Shown piece after piece: positions 1 through 9,288 of a stretch of 64,000 nt of DNA. The notes under the pieces were generated by a model, which was not told the DNA's origin, did no database searches, and saw only the letters and a program-made list of their open reading frames with translations. A program made the translations under genes and the position numbers. The first letter of the stretch is position 1; every line of letters starts with the position of its first letter. Source of the DNA: Janthinobacterium sp. PAMC25594 (GTDB lineage: Bacteria; Pseudomonadota; Gammaproteobacteria; Burkholderiales; Burkholderiaceae_D); assembly GCF_019443505.1 (NCBI RefSeq), contig NZ_CP080377.1:6076001-6140000 (forward strand), written 5' to 3'.

Positions 1-1214
1 GTCTTCGGCACGAGGATGGTGGAGCCGGCGCGCAGGCTGGTGCGCTGGGGAATGTTGTTGGCCTGGCGCAGCACGTCGGCCGTGGTGCCGAATTTCGACG
101 CCAGGGTTTCGATGCGCTCGCGCGCATTGGTGATCTTGTGCGTGGTCCAGCTCGACAAGGCATGGCCCCATTGCGCCAGGTTGGTGGTGAACTTGGCGGC
201 GTTTTCCTGCGGCAGCAGAATCTTGGTCTTTTCGCCGCCGATGATGACGGGGCGGTTAAATTGCGGATTCAAGGCCTTGAATTCATCCATCGACAGTTCG
301 GCCAGCTGGGCGGCGACGGTGATGTCGATGTCGCTGGTCTTGTCGATGGCCGTGAAATACGGCTGGTTGTCGACCACGGGCAGGGTCAGGCCGAACTGGG
401 CCGGATTGGCGATGATGTTTTTCACCGCTTGCAGCTTGGGTACGTAATTGCGCGTTTCGGCCGGCATCAGGTCGGCCAGGCTTTCGAAGTCCGTCGGTTT
501 GCCCAGCGCCTGGTTTTTCTTGATGGCGCGCTGCACCGAGCCTTCGCCCCAGTTGTAGGCGGCCAGCGCCAGTTGCCAGTCGCCAAACATGTCATACAGG
601 CGCTGCAGATACGTCAGGGCCGCGTCGGTCGAGGCCAGCACGCCGCGGCGTTCGTCCTTGAACATGTTTTGCTTGAGGTTGAAATCGCGTCCCGTGGCAG
701 GCACGAATTGCCACATGCCGGCCGCATTGGCGCTGGAGAATGCCTGCGGGTTGAAGGCGGACTCGATGAACGGCAGCAAGGCCAGTTCCGTCGGCATGCC
801 GCGCTTTTCCAGCTCCTGCACCACGTGGAAGATGTAGCGCGAGGCGCGCGCCGTGGTGCGGGCGATGTAGTCGGGGCGGGTGGCGTACCAGTTGACGTGG
901 TTGGCCACCAGTTGGTTGTTGATGTCGGGAATCGCATAGCCGCTGCGGATGCGGCCCCAGACGTCGGCTTCGCGCAGCGGATCGGAATTGTCGCTGAGGT
1001 TTTTCAGCAGACGGTCGGTCTTTTGCAGGCGGTTATCGAGGGTGGGGAGTTTTGCTGTGACCTGGGCGGTCATCGGGATCAGGGCCGGTGCGGTGGCGGC
1101 GGCGACTGGCGCGTTATCGCTCTCAACACCGGCTTCGTACGCCTGGCTGAGGGCGGGCGCGAGCGCCAGGGCCAACGCCGCCAGGACGGTAGATTTAAAG
1201 GAGTTTTCGTGCAT
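1..1214 (-). CDS. mltD: Membrane-bound lytic murein transglycosylase D-like protein, 3' end cut off by the window
   Basis: Reading down from the ATG at 1214 gives about 404 codons with no stop before the window edge, so the C-terminus is missing. Residues 1-25 form a Sec signal peptide (MHENSFKSTVLAALALALAP, then ending near SQA). An SLT transglycosylase domain follows, with FIESAFNP (catalytic Glu about residue 151) and the typical AAGMWQFVPATGR segment. Toward the visible end there is a LysM-like region (IETLASKFGTTADVLRQAN). The family cleaves the MurNAc-GlcNAc bond of peptidoglycan to leave 1,6-anhydro ends, acting in the periplasm. MltD proteins normally carry one or more LysM repeats at the C-terminus, so more is expected beyond position 1. 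Confidence 0.9.
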   Translation of the reverse strand, partial: MHENSFKSTVLAALALALAPALSQAYEAGVESDNAPVAAATAPALIPMTAQVTAKLPTLDNRLQKTDRLLKNLSDNSDPLREADVWGRIRSGYAIPDINNQLVANHVNWYATRPDYIARTTARASRYIFHVVQELEKRGMPTELALLPFIESAFNPQAFSSANAAGMWQFVPATGRDFNLKQNMFKDERRGVLASTDAALTYLQRLYDMFGDWQLALAAYNWGEGSVQRAIKKNQALGKPTDFESLADLMPAETRNYVPKLQAVKNIIANPAQFGLTLPVVDNQPYFTAIDKTSDIDITVAAQLAELSMDEFKALNPQFNRPVIIGGEKTKILLPQENAAKFTTNLAQWGHALSSWTTHKITNARERIETLASKFGTTADVLRQANNIPQRTSLRAGSTILVPK

Positions 1215-1547
1215 AGTGTTCCATTGTTGTCGTCGGAGAAACATCGGACAGACCCATGATCAAGCTGCGAGTGTACGTATATCCACATGCCGGAGTCAAG
1301 AATTATGTCAGCATGATGACAGGAAATAAGCGGCAATAAGCGGGAAGCGGCTGAGTTTCCATTCGCAAATGCTGTCATTATTGCAAATTTAATTTGCCCG
1401 ATGCGTGATTCGGCCGCTGTTATAGCATACATGGCGAGGACGATGGCGCAAGCCTGGCAGTCGTCCAGTATGAGACTGCGCAAAGAGTGCGTACAATTTG
1501 GCTTTGGCCGGCCATTGGGCTGCCGGCCGCCCTATTGATAGAGAGTC
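1215..1547. other. Intergenic region between divergent mltD and the DUF1415 gene
   Basis: No open frame with a credible start or protein character was found here. The only structure seen is a short GC-rich inverted repeat (GGCCGGC and GCCGGCC) around 1507-1530, just before the DUF1415 gene, and a TACAAT hexamer at 1492-1497 without a convincing -35 partner. Promoters for both divergent genes should lie here. Confidence 0.5.
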
Positions 1548-2126
1548 ATGCATATGAACACCCCGCCGCGCCACGACGACGACAACGCCGTCATCATCGC
1601 CAATACCGTTGCCTGGTTGGAAAAGGCCGTGATCGGCCTGAACCTGTGCCCGTTCGCCAAGGCCGTGCACGTCAAGAATCAGATCCGTTACGTGGTGTGC
1701 GAATCGAGCAATCCGGAAGATCTGCTGGCAATGCTGATGGACGAGCTGCAAACCCTGGCCGACACGGACCCCGAGCAGATCGACACGACCTTGCTGATTC
1801 ATCCGTACACGCTGAACGATTTCCTCGACTACAACGAGTTTCTCGATGTGGCCGACGCGGCCGTGGAAGACATGCACCTGGCCGGCGAACTGCAAGTGGC
1901 CAGTTTCCACCCGAATTACCAGTTTGCCGAGACGTTCGAGGACGACATCAGCAACTACACCAACCGCTCGCCCTATCCGACATTGCACCTGCTGCGCGAA
2001 GACAGCATAGCGCGCGCCGTCGAGGCGCTCCCGGAAGCGTCGGACATCTTTGACAAGAATATCGCCACCTTGGAAGCGCTGGGCGTCGAAGGCTGGGAAA
2101 AGCTCGGCTTGCCGAAGGTATCCTGA
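1548..2126 (+). CDS. DUF1415 family protein
   Basis: A 192-residue soluble protein starting MHMNTPPRHDDD. It matches the DUF1415 family in length and in the N-terminal pattern VAWLEKAVIGLNLCPFAK, where one conserved Cys sits in a hydrophobic context. A second conserved stretch is NRSPYPTLHLLRE near residue 140. The biochemical function is unknown. A second ATG two codons downstream (MNTPP) is an alternative start; the spacing to the purine-rich ATAGAGAG upstream is acceptable for either. The stop overlaps the next ATG by one base (TGATG), which indicates translational coupling with the DUF1289 gene. Confidence 0.85.
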   Translation: MHMNTPPRHDDDNAVIIANTVAWLEKAVIGLNLCPFAKAVHVKNQIRYVVCESSNPEDLLAMLMDELQTLADTDPEQIDTTLLIHPYTLNDFLDYNEFLDVADAAVEDMHLAGELQVASFHPNYQFAETFEDDISNYTNRSPYPTLHLLREDSIARAVEALPEASDIFDKNIATLEALGVEGWEKLGLPKVS

Positions 2127-2320
2127 TGGCTGACAAGGAATTGCCGCCGCGTCCCGATACGCCCTGCGTGGCCGTCTGCTCGACCACCTTCGACGAAATC
2201 TGCCGCGGCTGCGGCCGCAGCGTGGTGGAAGTGGCCCACTGGGTGTCGATGACGGATGAAGAGAAGGAAGTGGTGTGGGTGCGGATTCTTTCGCAAGGGT
2301 ATCCGCGCCGGAATACTTAA
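2126..2320 (+). CDS. DUF1289 domain protein, small Cys-rich
   Basis: A 64-residue protein with the DUF1289 cysteine pattern: TPCVAVC followed by EICRGCGR, then a VAHW segment. The four cysteines suggest metal or Fe-S binding, but this is inferred from their spacing and not shown. It shares one base with the stop of the upstream DUF1415 gene, so the two are probably one transcript. The function of the family is not established. Downstream, a perfect palindrome (2340-2366) separates it from the convergent DUF1993 gene. Confidence 0.85.
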   Translation: MADKELPPRPDTPCVAVCSTTFDEICRGCGRSVVEVAHWVSMTDEEKEVVWVRILSQGYPRRNT

Positions 2321-2339
2321 ATAAGCCAATGCAACTGCC

Positions 2340-2366
2340 GGGGTCGGACCTTCAAGGTCCGACCCC
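2340..2366. repeat. 27-nt GGGGTC palindrome, copy 1 (terminator-like)
   Basis: A perfect inverted repeat with 13-bp arms, GGGGTCGGACCTT and AAGGTCCGACCCC, around one central C. It lies between two convergent genes, so it could end transcription from both sides, although no long T-run follows. Related 27-nt palindromes occur at 15056-15082 and 33524-33550. Confidence 0.85.
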
Positions 2367-2386
2367 AGTACTTTAAGGGCTAACGA

Positions 2387-2893
2387 TTAATAGCTGCCGA
2401 TAAAATCTTTTTTACCGACTTCAATACCATTGTGGCGCAGGATGTCGTACGCCGTCGTCGCGTGGAAGAAGAAGTGCGGCAGCGCGTAGTGGAACAGGTA
2501 GGTCTGGCCCGTGAAGTGCTTGGTCTTTTCGCCGCTGCCGGTGGTGATGGCGCGCGTTTCGCTGCCGTCGATGTCCGCTTGCGGCAGGCTTTCCAGGAAG
2601 GCGATGGTTTTCACGATGCGCGCTTTCAGTTCCGCAAAGCTTTGTTCGCTGTCTTCATACGGTGGCACGGCCACGCCGGCCAGGCGCGCGCCGCAGCCCT
2701 TGGCGAAGTCGGTGGCGATCTGGATCTGGCGCACGAAGGGCAGCATGTCCGGGAACAAACGGAATTGCAGCAGGGCGTTCGGGTCGATTTTCTTGTCTTG
2801 CGCGTGCGTTTCCGCCTTGTCCAGGATGGCGGCCAGGCTGCCCAGGATCTGTTTGAAGACGGGGATGGAAGCGGAGTAGATGGAGAAGGTCAT
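2387..2893 (-). CDS. DUF1993 family protein
   Basis: A 168-residue protein beginning MTFSIYSASIPVFKQILGSL. The frame stays open further upstream, but I place the start at the ATG whose first base is 2893 because GAGGA lies about 7 bases before it and family members begin here. Conserved features are the N-terminal SASIPVFKQILGSLAAILDKAE and the C-terminal HYALPHFFFHATTAYDILRHNG, with His residues reminiscent of DinB-like four-helix folds. The function is unknown; a DinB-like metal-binding bundle is only an inference. It is convergent with the DUF1289 gene. Confidence 0.85.
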   Translation of the reverse strand: MTFSIYSASIPVFKQILGSLAAILDKAETHAQDKKIDPNALLQFRLFPDMLPFVRQIQIATDFAKGCGARLAGVAVPPYEDSEQSFAELKARIVKTIAFLESLPQADIDGSETRAITTGSGEKTKHFTGQTYLFHYALPHFFFHATTAYDILRHNGIEVGKKDFIGSY

Positions 2894-3154
2894 GATGGTT
2901 CCTCGAGGTAAAGTGGCGCGATGATAGCAAGCTGCGCGTTTTTCTGCTGGCGCTGGCCCGGCGTACCGGCCCGCGTGTGGTTTTTCAGCCCTGTGTATAT
3001 GGCATGGGGTCGTCGTTGGCGCGTGTTTATTGGTGACTTCCCCCGCTTTTTCCATGCATAATTGCTCCTGAAAAAGTTTCTTCCCGCCTTATCACCCGTA
3101 TTCCCCTGTAAAGTTCCATGACCGCCTGCCTGATCCCTGTTGTCCTGTTGCCGC

Positions 3155-6100
3155 ATGTTTAATTCGCCCTATCAGCGCTTGCGCGCCAGCCTGCGTGTAC
3201 TGTACGGCTCGTCGATCTATGGCGCCTTGCTGCTGGTGGTGTTTGGCGGCCTGGTCGTGCCGGCCATCTTCGGCAGCTATCTGCTGGTCGGCGTGCATGA
3301 ACGCCAGTCGGCGCGCACCAGCCTGAACGAAGCCTTGCAGCGCAATGCCGACATCCTGGCGCTGGGCATGCAGGAATCGCTGTGGAACATGAATGCGGAA
3401 TCGGCCCATTCTCTGGTCGAATCGGTGATGCGCGACCGTTCCGTGCTGCTGGTGAAGGTGCTGGGACAGGGCGACACGGAATTCATCCGCCTGCAGGCGC
3501 CGCAGCGGCCCGTGGGCAATCTGTACCGCGCCGAGCGCGACATCCTCGTGCGCGGCGAGCGCATCGGCCACGTCGTCGTTGAGATGGACGATGCGCGCAG
3601 CCAGCAGGAGCTGCGCGAAAAGCAGATGGCCTATATTTTCGTGCTGGGCGCACAGCTGGCCGTGTCGATGGCGCTGATCGTGCTGTTCCTGAACCGCCGC
3701 CTGCTGAAACCCCTGCGCCGCCTGACGCGCTTTTCCGACCGCCTGTCGCACGGCGATTTTGATACGCCGCTGGCCTCGCACAGCAATGACGAGCTGGGTC
3801 GCCTGACGGCCCAGCTCGAGCAAATGCGCGCGGCCATTCGCCAGCTGTTCGAGGATGTGGGCCAGCGCGAAGAGCGTTTCCGCACCATCGTCACGCAAGT
3901 GCCGGGCGCCGTCTTCCGCTACCGGCCCGACGGCCCCATCGATTTCGTCAGCGATGCCATCGAAGACATCGCCGGCTATTCGGCGCGCCAGTTCATGCGC
4001 GGCAGCACGCACGCCTGGGCCGACCTGATCTGCCCGGAAGACCGCCGCGAGCACCGCCGCGCCGTGCGCCAGGCGGTGCTTGAGGTGCGACCGTATGCGC
4101 TGGAGTACCGCATCATCGACGCCTTCGGCATCGAGCGCTGGGTGGCCGAGAATGGCCAGCCGCAGGCGGGTGAACAGGGCGTCGTCTGGGTTGACGGCAT
4201 CATTGCCGACATCAGCCAGCGCAAGCACCACGAGATGCGCATCGAGGCGCTGCTGACGGAGCAAAGCGCCATCCTCGACAATGTGATGTTCGGCGTGATG
4301 TTCGTGCGCCACCGCCGCATCATTTCCGTCAACCGCCGCTGCGAGGAGCTGTTCGGCTACGGGCATAGCGAAATGACGGGCAATTCCACCGCCATCGTGT
4401 TTACCAGCGCCTACGATTTCGAGGAGGCGGGAGAGCGCCAGTATCCGGCCCTGGCGGCCGGCGGCGACTTCAGCGAGGAGCGCCACTACCTGCGCCAGGA
4501 CGGCAGCCAGTTCTGGGCCCTGGTCAGCGGTTGCGCGCTCGATCCGCTGCACCCCAACGACGGCAGCATCTGGGTCTATGCCGACATCACCTCGCGCAAG
4601 GAAGCCGAGGAAAAGCTGCGCCTGTCGGCCACCGTGTTCGAACATATCGCCGATGGCGTGATGGTGGTCGACGCGAACGGAATCATCGTCACCGTCAATC
4701 CCGCCTTCACGCAGATCACCGGCTACAGCGAAGCGGAGGCGCTGGGCCGGCATTCGTCGCTGAACCGCTCGGCGCGCCACGACGCGGCGTTCTACCAGGC
4801 CCTGTGGGACGAGCTGATCGCCAGCGGCTTCTGGCGCGGCGAAGTCTGGCACCAGCGCAAGAACGGTGAAGTCTACCTCGAGTGGCTGACCATCAGCGCC
4901 GTGCGCGACACGCGCGCCGTCACCACCCATTACGTGGGCGTGTTCAGCGACATCACCCTGATCAAGGAGTCGCAGGAAAAGCTCGACCACATGGCGCACC
5001 ACGACCCGCTGACGGCACTGCCGAACCGCCTGCTGTTCCACGACCGCCTGCAGCACGCGCTGCTGCGCGCCGCGCGCGACCAGGAGCAGCTGGCCGTGCT
5101 GTTCATCGACCTGGACCGCTTCAAGAACGTCAACGACACGCTGGGCCACCATGTGGGCGACGAGTTGCTGCAAAAGGTGGCCGGCCAGCTGGCGGCCCGC
5201 CTGCGCGAAGGCGACACCCTGGCGCGCCTGGGCGGCGACGAATTCATCGTGCTGCTCGAGCGCGTCGATGGCGAGTACGGCGCCACGCAGGTGGCGGAAA
5301 AGCTGATGACCATGTTCGAGCAGCCGTTCACGGTGGCCGACCATGAATTGTTCGTCACGTGCAGCGTGGGCATCAGCCTGTATCCGGATGACGCGCTGGA
5401 CTTGAACATGCTGATCCGCAATGCCGACGTGGCCATGTACCAGGCCAAGGCGCGCGGGCGCAACGGCTACCGCTTCTATGCGCCGTCGATGACGGGCGAG
5501 GGCGTCGAGCGCCTGCGCCTGGAAACCTTCCTGCGCCGCTCGCTGGAAAAGAACGAGATGTTCCTGAATTACCAGCCGCAGGTGGAAATCGACACGGGCC
5601 GCCTGGTCGGCGTGGAGGCGCTGGTGCGCTGGAATCACCCGGAACTGGGGCTGGTGCCGCCGGTGCGCTTCATTCCGCTGGCCGAGGACAGCGGCTTCAT
5701 CAACCAGCTGGGCAAATGGGTGCTCGACGAAGCGTGCCGCCAGATGATGCGCTGGCAGGCGCAGGGCTTGCGCGTGCCGAAGATGGCCGTCAACCTGTCG
5801 GTGAAACAGTTCGAGCGGGGCAGCATCGCCGGCATGGTGGCCGATATATTGAAGGAAACGGGCCTGGAGCCGCAGCGCCTGCAGCTGGAAGTGACGGAAT
5901 CGGTGATCATGAACACGGGCGACGCGCTCGGTTTCATCAACGATCTGCACGCCATCGGCGTGGGACTGGCCATCGACGACTTCGGCACCGGGTATTCTTC
6001 GCTGGCCTATTTGAAGCAGTTGCCCGTGCAGACCCTGAAGATCGACCGCTCCTTCATCAAGGATATCTCGACGGACGTCAATGATGAAGCGATTGCCATT

Positions 6101-6292
6101 GCCATCATCCAGCTGGGCAAGAGCATGCACTTGTCGGTGATCGCCGAGGGCGTGGAGACGGAAGAGCAGGCCGCTTTCCTGCTGCGCCATGGCTGCACGC
6201 TGGCGCAAGGTTATTTTTATAGCCGCCCGGTGCTGGCACAGGATATGCTGGAGCGCTGGCTCGACCCGCTGCAACCACCATTAACTAATTAA
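3155..6292 (+). CDS. Membrane PAS/GGDEF/EAL cyclic-di-GMP signalling protein
   Basis: A 1045-residue receptor. I start at ATG 3155 (MFNSPYQRLRAS); a TTG at 3140 is in frame but weaker. Order: TM1 about residues 20-42, a periplasmic loop, TM2 about 157-178, HAMP (RLLKPLRRLTRF onward), three PAS domains (about 240-355, 365-485, 490-615), GGDEF (motif GGDEF near 692) and EAL (VEALVRW near 818). An RxxD I-site (REGD) sits five residues before GGDEF, so product inhibition is expected if the cyclase is active. The EAL half keeps the typical NLSVKQF and DDFGTGYSSL segments, so phosphodiesterase activity is plausible too. Which activity dominates cannot be told from sequence. Confidence 0.95.
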   Translation: MFNSPYQRLRASLRVLYGSSIYGALLLVVFGGLVVPAIFGSYLLVGVHERQSARTSLNEALQRNADILALGMQESLWNMNAESAHSLVESVMRDRSVLLVKVLGQGDTEFIRLQAPQRPVGNLYRAERDILVRGERIGHVVVEMDDARSQQELREKQMAYIFVLGAQLAVSMALIVLFLNRRLLKPLRRLTRFSDRLSHGDFDTPLASHSNDELGRLTAQLEQMRAAIRQLFEDVGQREERFRTIVTQVPGAVFRYRPDGPIDFVSDAIEDIAGYSARQFMRGSTHAWADLICPEDRREHRRAVRQAVLEVRPYALEYRIIDAFGIERWVAENGQPQAGEQGVVWVDGIIADISQRKHHEMRIEALLTEQSAILDNVMFGVMFVRHRRIISVNRRCEELFGYGHSEMTGNSTAIVFTSAYDFEEAGERQYPALAAGGDFSEERHYLRQDGSQFWALVSGCALDPLHPNDGSIWVYADITSRKEAEEKLRLSATVFEHIADGVMVVDANGIIVTVNPAFTQITGYSEAEALGRHSSLNRSARHDAAFYQALWDELIASGFWRGEVWHQRKNGEVYLEWLTISAVRDTRAVTTHYVGVFSDITLIKESQEKLDHMAHHDPLTALPNRLLFHDRLQHALLRAARDQEQLAVLFIDLDRFKNVNDTLGHHVGDELLQKVAGQLAARLREGDTLARLGGDEFIVLLERVDGEYGATQVAEKLMTMFEQPFTVADHELFVTCSVGISLYPDDALDLNMLIRNADVAMYQAKARGRNGYRFYAPSMTGEGVERLRLETFLRRSLEKNEMFLNYQPQVEIDTGRLVGVEALVRWNHPELGLVPPVRFIPLAEDSGFINQLGKWVLDEACRQMMRWQAQGLRVPKMAVNLSVKQFERGSIAGMVADILKETGLEPQRLQLEVTESVIMNTGDALGFINDLHAIGVGLAIDDFGTGYSSLAYLKQLPVQTLKIDRSFIKDISTDVNDEAIAIAIIQLGKSMHLSVIAEGVETEEQAAFLLRHGCTLAQGYFYSRPVLAQDMLERWLDPLQPPLTN

Positions 6293-6302
6293 AGGGTATC
6301 CC

Positions 6303-8576
6303 ATGGCCGGAGAAAAAAACACCTCGCGTCGCCGTTTCCTGCTCGGCGGCCTGGGCCTCGGCGTGGCCGGCGTGGGCGCCCTGGTGCTGGGCTGGGGCGT
6401 GCTGCCGCCGCGCCAGCGCCTGCATGGCGGCGCGCCGCTGCCGCTGCAGGATGGCGCCGTGGCGCTGAACGGCTGGCTGGCCATCGGCACGGACGGTACG
6501 GTGACCCTGGCCATGCCGCGCAGCGAGATGGGGCAGGGCGTGCATACGGCCTTGCCGATGCTGGTGGCCGAGGAACTCGACGTCCCCCTGGCCAGCGTCA
6601 GATTGATCCAGGCGCCCATGGATAAAATCTTCGGCAATGTGGCCATGCTCAAGGATAGCCTGCCGTTCCACCCGGACGACCAGGGCCGCCTGAAGGCGCT
6701 GGCGCAGTGGACGGTGGCCAAGGCGGCGCGCGAACTGGGCGTGATCGTCACGGGCGGCTCATCCAGCGTGAAGGATGGCTGGGGGCCCATGCGCGAAGCG
6801 GGGGCGTCCGCGCGCGCCATGCTGGTGGCCGCCGCCGCCGCGCAGTGGCAGGTGCCGGCCGCGCAATGCCGCACGCAGGATGGTGAAGTGCTGCACCCGG
6901 ATGGCCGGCGCGCCAGCTACGCCAGCCTGGCGCAGCGCGCCGCCGCCATCGATCCGGGCACGCCTGTGCTGAAACTGCCCAAGGATTTTAAATTGATCGG
7001 CCAGCCCGCGCCGCGCCGCGACACGCCGTCCAAAGTGAATGGCAGCGCGCGCTTCGGCATCGATGCGCGCCCGCCCGGCATGCTGTACGCGGCCCTGCAG
7101 TTGCCGCCGCGCCTCGGCGATGCCGTCGCCGCGTTCGACGCGGCGCCCATCCTGGCCATGCCCGGCGTGAAAAAGGTGGCGGATCTGACGCCGAGCCTTG
7201 GCAAGCGCGGTGTATCTTGCGTGGCCGTGGTGGCCGACACGTACTGGCGCGCGAAGACGGCGGCCGCCGCGCTGGCCGTGCAGTGGACGGCGGGGCCGCA
7301 GGCGGGCCTGTCCAGCGAGAGCGTCGTTGCCGAATTTTCCCGCCTGCTCGATGGCGACGCGGGTTTTACCTATTATTCCATCGGCGTGGTCGAGGGCAAG
7401 GCCGTGCAGGATTTGCGCAGCGTCAAGGCCGAGTATCGCGCGCCGTTCCTCGCGCACGCCGCCATGGAGCCCGTCAACTGCACCGCGCAGGTGAAAAATG
7501 GCAAGGTGATGCTGTGGGTCTCGACGCAGGCGCCCGGCATCGCCGTCGACGTGGCGGCGAAGGTGGCCGGCGTCGACGCGAACGATGTCAGCATCGAGGT
7601 GCTGCTGCTCGGTGGCGGTTTCGGCCGCCGCCTGGAGGTGGACATGGTGGCGCAAGCCGTGGCCATCGCCATGCAGTGCGCGGGCGCCCCGGTGCAGCTG
7701 GTGTGGACGCGCGAGCAGGACACGCAGCACGATATGTACCGTCCCGCCGCGCTGGCCCGCTTTGCGGCACGCCTGGACGAGCACGGCCGCATCGCTTCCT
7801 GGGACAACAAATCCGTCAGTGGTTCCATCACGCACCAGTTTTTGCAGCGCAACTTCGGCTTGCCCGGCGCGGGGCCGGACAAGACCACGGCCGAAGGCGA
7901 ATTCGACATGCCGTATGAAATCGCCAACCAGCGCATCGCCCACGTGATCGCCGACAGTGCCGTTCCCATCGGTTATTGGCGCTCCGTGGGGCATTCGCAC
8001 AATGCGTTCTTCAAGGAAAGTTTTATCGATGAGCTGGCGCATGCGGCCGGTCAGGACGGCATCGCTTTCCGCCGCGCCATGTTATTGAAACATCCGCGCC
8101 ACCTGGCCGTGCTCGATGCGGCAGTCGCCAGGGCGGGCAGTGCGCCGCCCGGCCATGCGCACGGCGTGGCCTTGCACCAGTCGTTCGGCAGCATCGTGGC
8201 GCAGGTGGCGCAGGTATCCGTGGAAAACGGCGAGATTCGCGTGCAGCGCGTGGTGTGCGCCATCGATTGCGGCATCGCCGTCAATCCGAACATCATCGCC
8301 CAGCAGATGGAGTCGGCCGTGTTGTTCGGCCTGTCGGCGGCGCTGGGCGGCGAGATCACCTTCAAGGATGGCAAAGTCGAGCAGAGCAATTTCCACGACT
8401 ATCCCGTGTTGCGCATGGGCCAGACGCCCGAGGTGGAAACCATCATCATCGCCAGCGCGGAACATCCCGAAGGCGTGGGCGAACCGGGTACGCCGCCGAT
8501 CGCGCCGGCCGTGGCCAACGCCGTATTCAGTTTGACGGGAAAGCGGCTGCGCAGCCTGCCGCTGCGGCTGGCTTGA
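6303..8576 (+). CDS. Xanthine dehydrogenase family molybdopterin-binding subunit (IorB/aldehyde oxidase type), Tat-exported
   Basis: A 757-residue protein with a twin-arginine signal (SRRRFLLGG, then a hydrophobic stretch to about residue 40), so it should be exported folded to the periplasm. It has the two-part architecture of IorB-like molybdopterin hydroxylase subunits. Visible marks are the Moco-pocket segments LLGGGFGRRLEVD and PIGYWRSVGHSHNAFFKE and the C-terminal GVGEPGTPPIAP with the likely catalytic Glu. Such subunits normally pair with a small [2Fe-2S] subunit encoded next door, but none is seen on either side here. The upstream neighbour is the GGDEF/EAL gene (10 bp away). The substrate is unknown. 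Confidence 0.9.
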   Translation: MAGEKNTSRRRFLLGGLGLGVAGVGALVLGWGVLPPRQRLHGGAPLPLQDGAVALNGWLAIGTDGTVTLAMPRSEMGQGVHTALPMLVAEELDVPLASVRLIQAPMDKIFGNVAMLKDSLPFHPDDQGRLKALAQWTVAKAARELGVIVTGGSSSVKDGWGPMREAGASARAMLVAAAAAQWQVPAAQCRTQDGEVLHPDGRRASYASLAQRAAAIDPGTPVLKLPKDFKLIGQPAPRRDTPSKVNGSARFGIDARPPGMLYAALQLPPRLGDAVAAFDAAPILAMPGVKKVADLTPSLGKRGVSCVAVVADTYWRAKTAAAALAVQWTAGPQAGLSSESVVAEFSRLLDGDAGFTYYSIGVVEGKAVQDLRSVKAEYRAPFLAHAAMEPVNCTAQVKNGKVMLWVSTQAPGIAVDVAAKVAGVDANDVSIEVLLLGGGFGRRLEVDMVAQAVAIAMQCAGAPVQLVWTREQDTQHDMYRPAALARFAARLDEHGRIASWDNKSVSGSITHQFLQRNFGLPGAGPDKTTAEGEFDMPYEIANQRIAHVIADSAVPIGYWRSVGHSHNAFFKESFIDELAHAAGQDGIAFRRAMLLKHPRHLAVLDAAVARAGSAPPGHAHGVALHQSFGSIVAQVAQVSVENGEIRVQRVVCAIDCGIAVNPNIIAQQMESAVLFGLSAALGGEITFKDGKVEQSNFHDYPVLRMGQTPEVETIIIASAEHPEGVGEPGTPPIAPAVANAVFSLTGKRLRSLPLRLA

Positions 8577-8579
8577 TGT

Positions 8580-9011
8580 TTACTGCGCCAGGGTGGCGGC
8601 CAGCAGGTTGCGCAGATTGCAATCGCGCTGCCAGTCGCGCCGCTCCTGCGTGCTGCCGGCCAGCGCCGCCAGTTCGTCCCCGCTGAGCGCCTGCTGCGCC
8701 TGCACCATGCGGTGCGCCAGGCCGCCGTCGGGCAGCACCGTGCCGAAAAAGGCGACATGGTCTTCGCGCTGGATCAGCAGCGTGGGGAAGTTGTCGATGT
8801 CGAGGTCGCCCACCACGTCGGCCTGGTCTTCGATGTCGATCCAGACGAAGACGGTGTCCGGGTGGCGCGCGGCCAGTTCCTCGAACGTGGCGCGGTAGCT
8901 GCCGCAGGTGCCGCACCACAGCGCGCACAGGCAGGCCACCGTCCAGCGCGGGCCGGCCAGGGCTGCCGCGACGTCGGCGCGGTTATCGGTCGTGAGGGTC
9001 AGGCTGTGCAT
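8580..9011 (-). CDS. Thioredoxin family protein
   Basis: A 143-residue protein with a thioredoxin fold. The active site is WCGTC (about residues 32-36), the cis-Pro segment is DNFPTLLIQ, and there is a C-terminal helical extension (WQRDCNLRNLLAATL). There is no signal peptide, so it should be cytoplasmic. The central dipeptide GT differs from the GP of classical thioredoxin and suggests a different redox potential or partner. It is convergent with the molybdopterin hydroxylase gene, 3 bp apart. The partner is not known. Confidence 0.85.
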   Translation of the reverse strand: MHSLTLTTDNRADVAAALAGPRWTVACLCALWCGTCGSYRATFEELAARHPDTVFVWIDIEDQADVVGDLDIDNFPTLLIQREDHVAFFGTVLPDGGLAHRMVQAQQALSGDELAALAGSTQERRDWQRDCNLRNLLAATLAQ

Positions 9012-9288
9012 GGTCGTATGTATAGTAGGGCGGATGGGCGCGGGGCGCCCGATGCGCGTATTCTACCGCGCCCGGCCACGCCAGTCCTGAGAATGCATGG
9101 GCTTGTTTATCGGTGTTTTTTGATGCAATCGCCCTTTCTGGTGGATAATGCTGATAATTGCGCGCTGATTACGCTGGTCCATGCTGTTTCCTGGCCCCGC
9201 AGCCTGACCCCCTCCAGTCTGTTTTCATGCCCTGCCCGGTGTCAGCGCTCCCGCCTTTGTTTATTTTTATTATGGAATTAGCCAGCTT

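Noticed and set aside
3092..6274. Open frame of about 1060 codons on the minus strand opposite the GGDEF/EAL gene
   Set aside because: Its translation is low-complexity (rich in His, Arg, Gln, Ala) with no domain, as expected for the antisense of a GC-rich gene.
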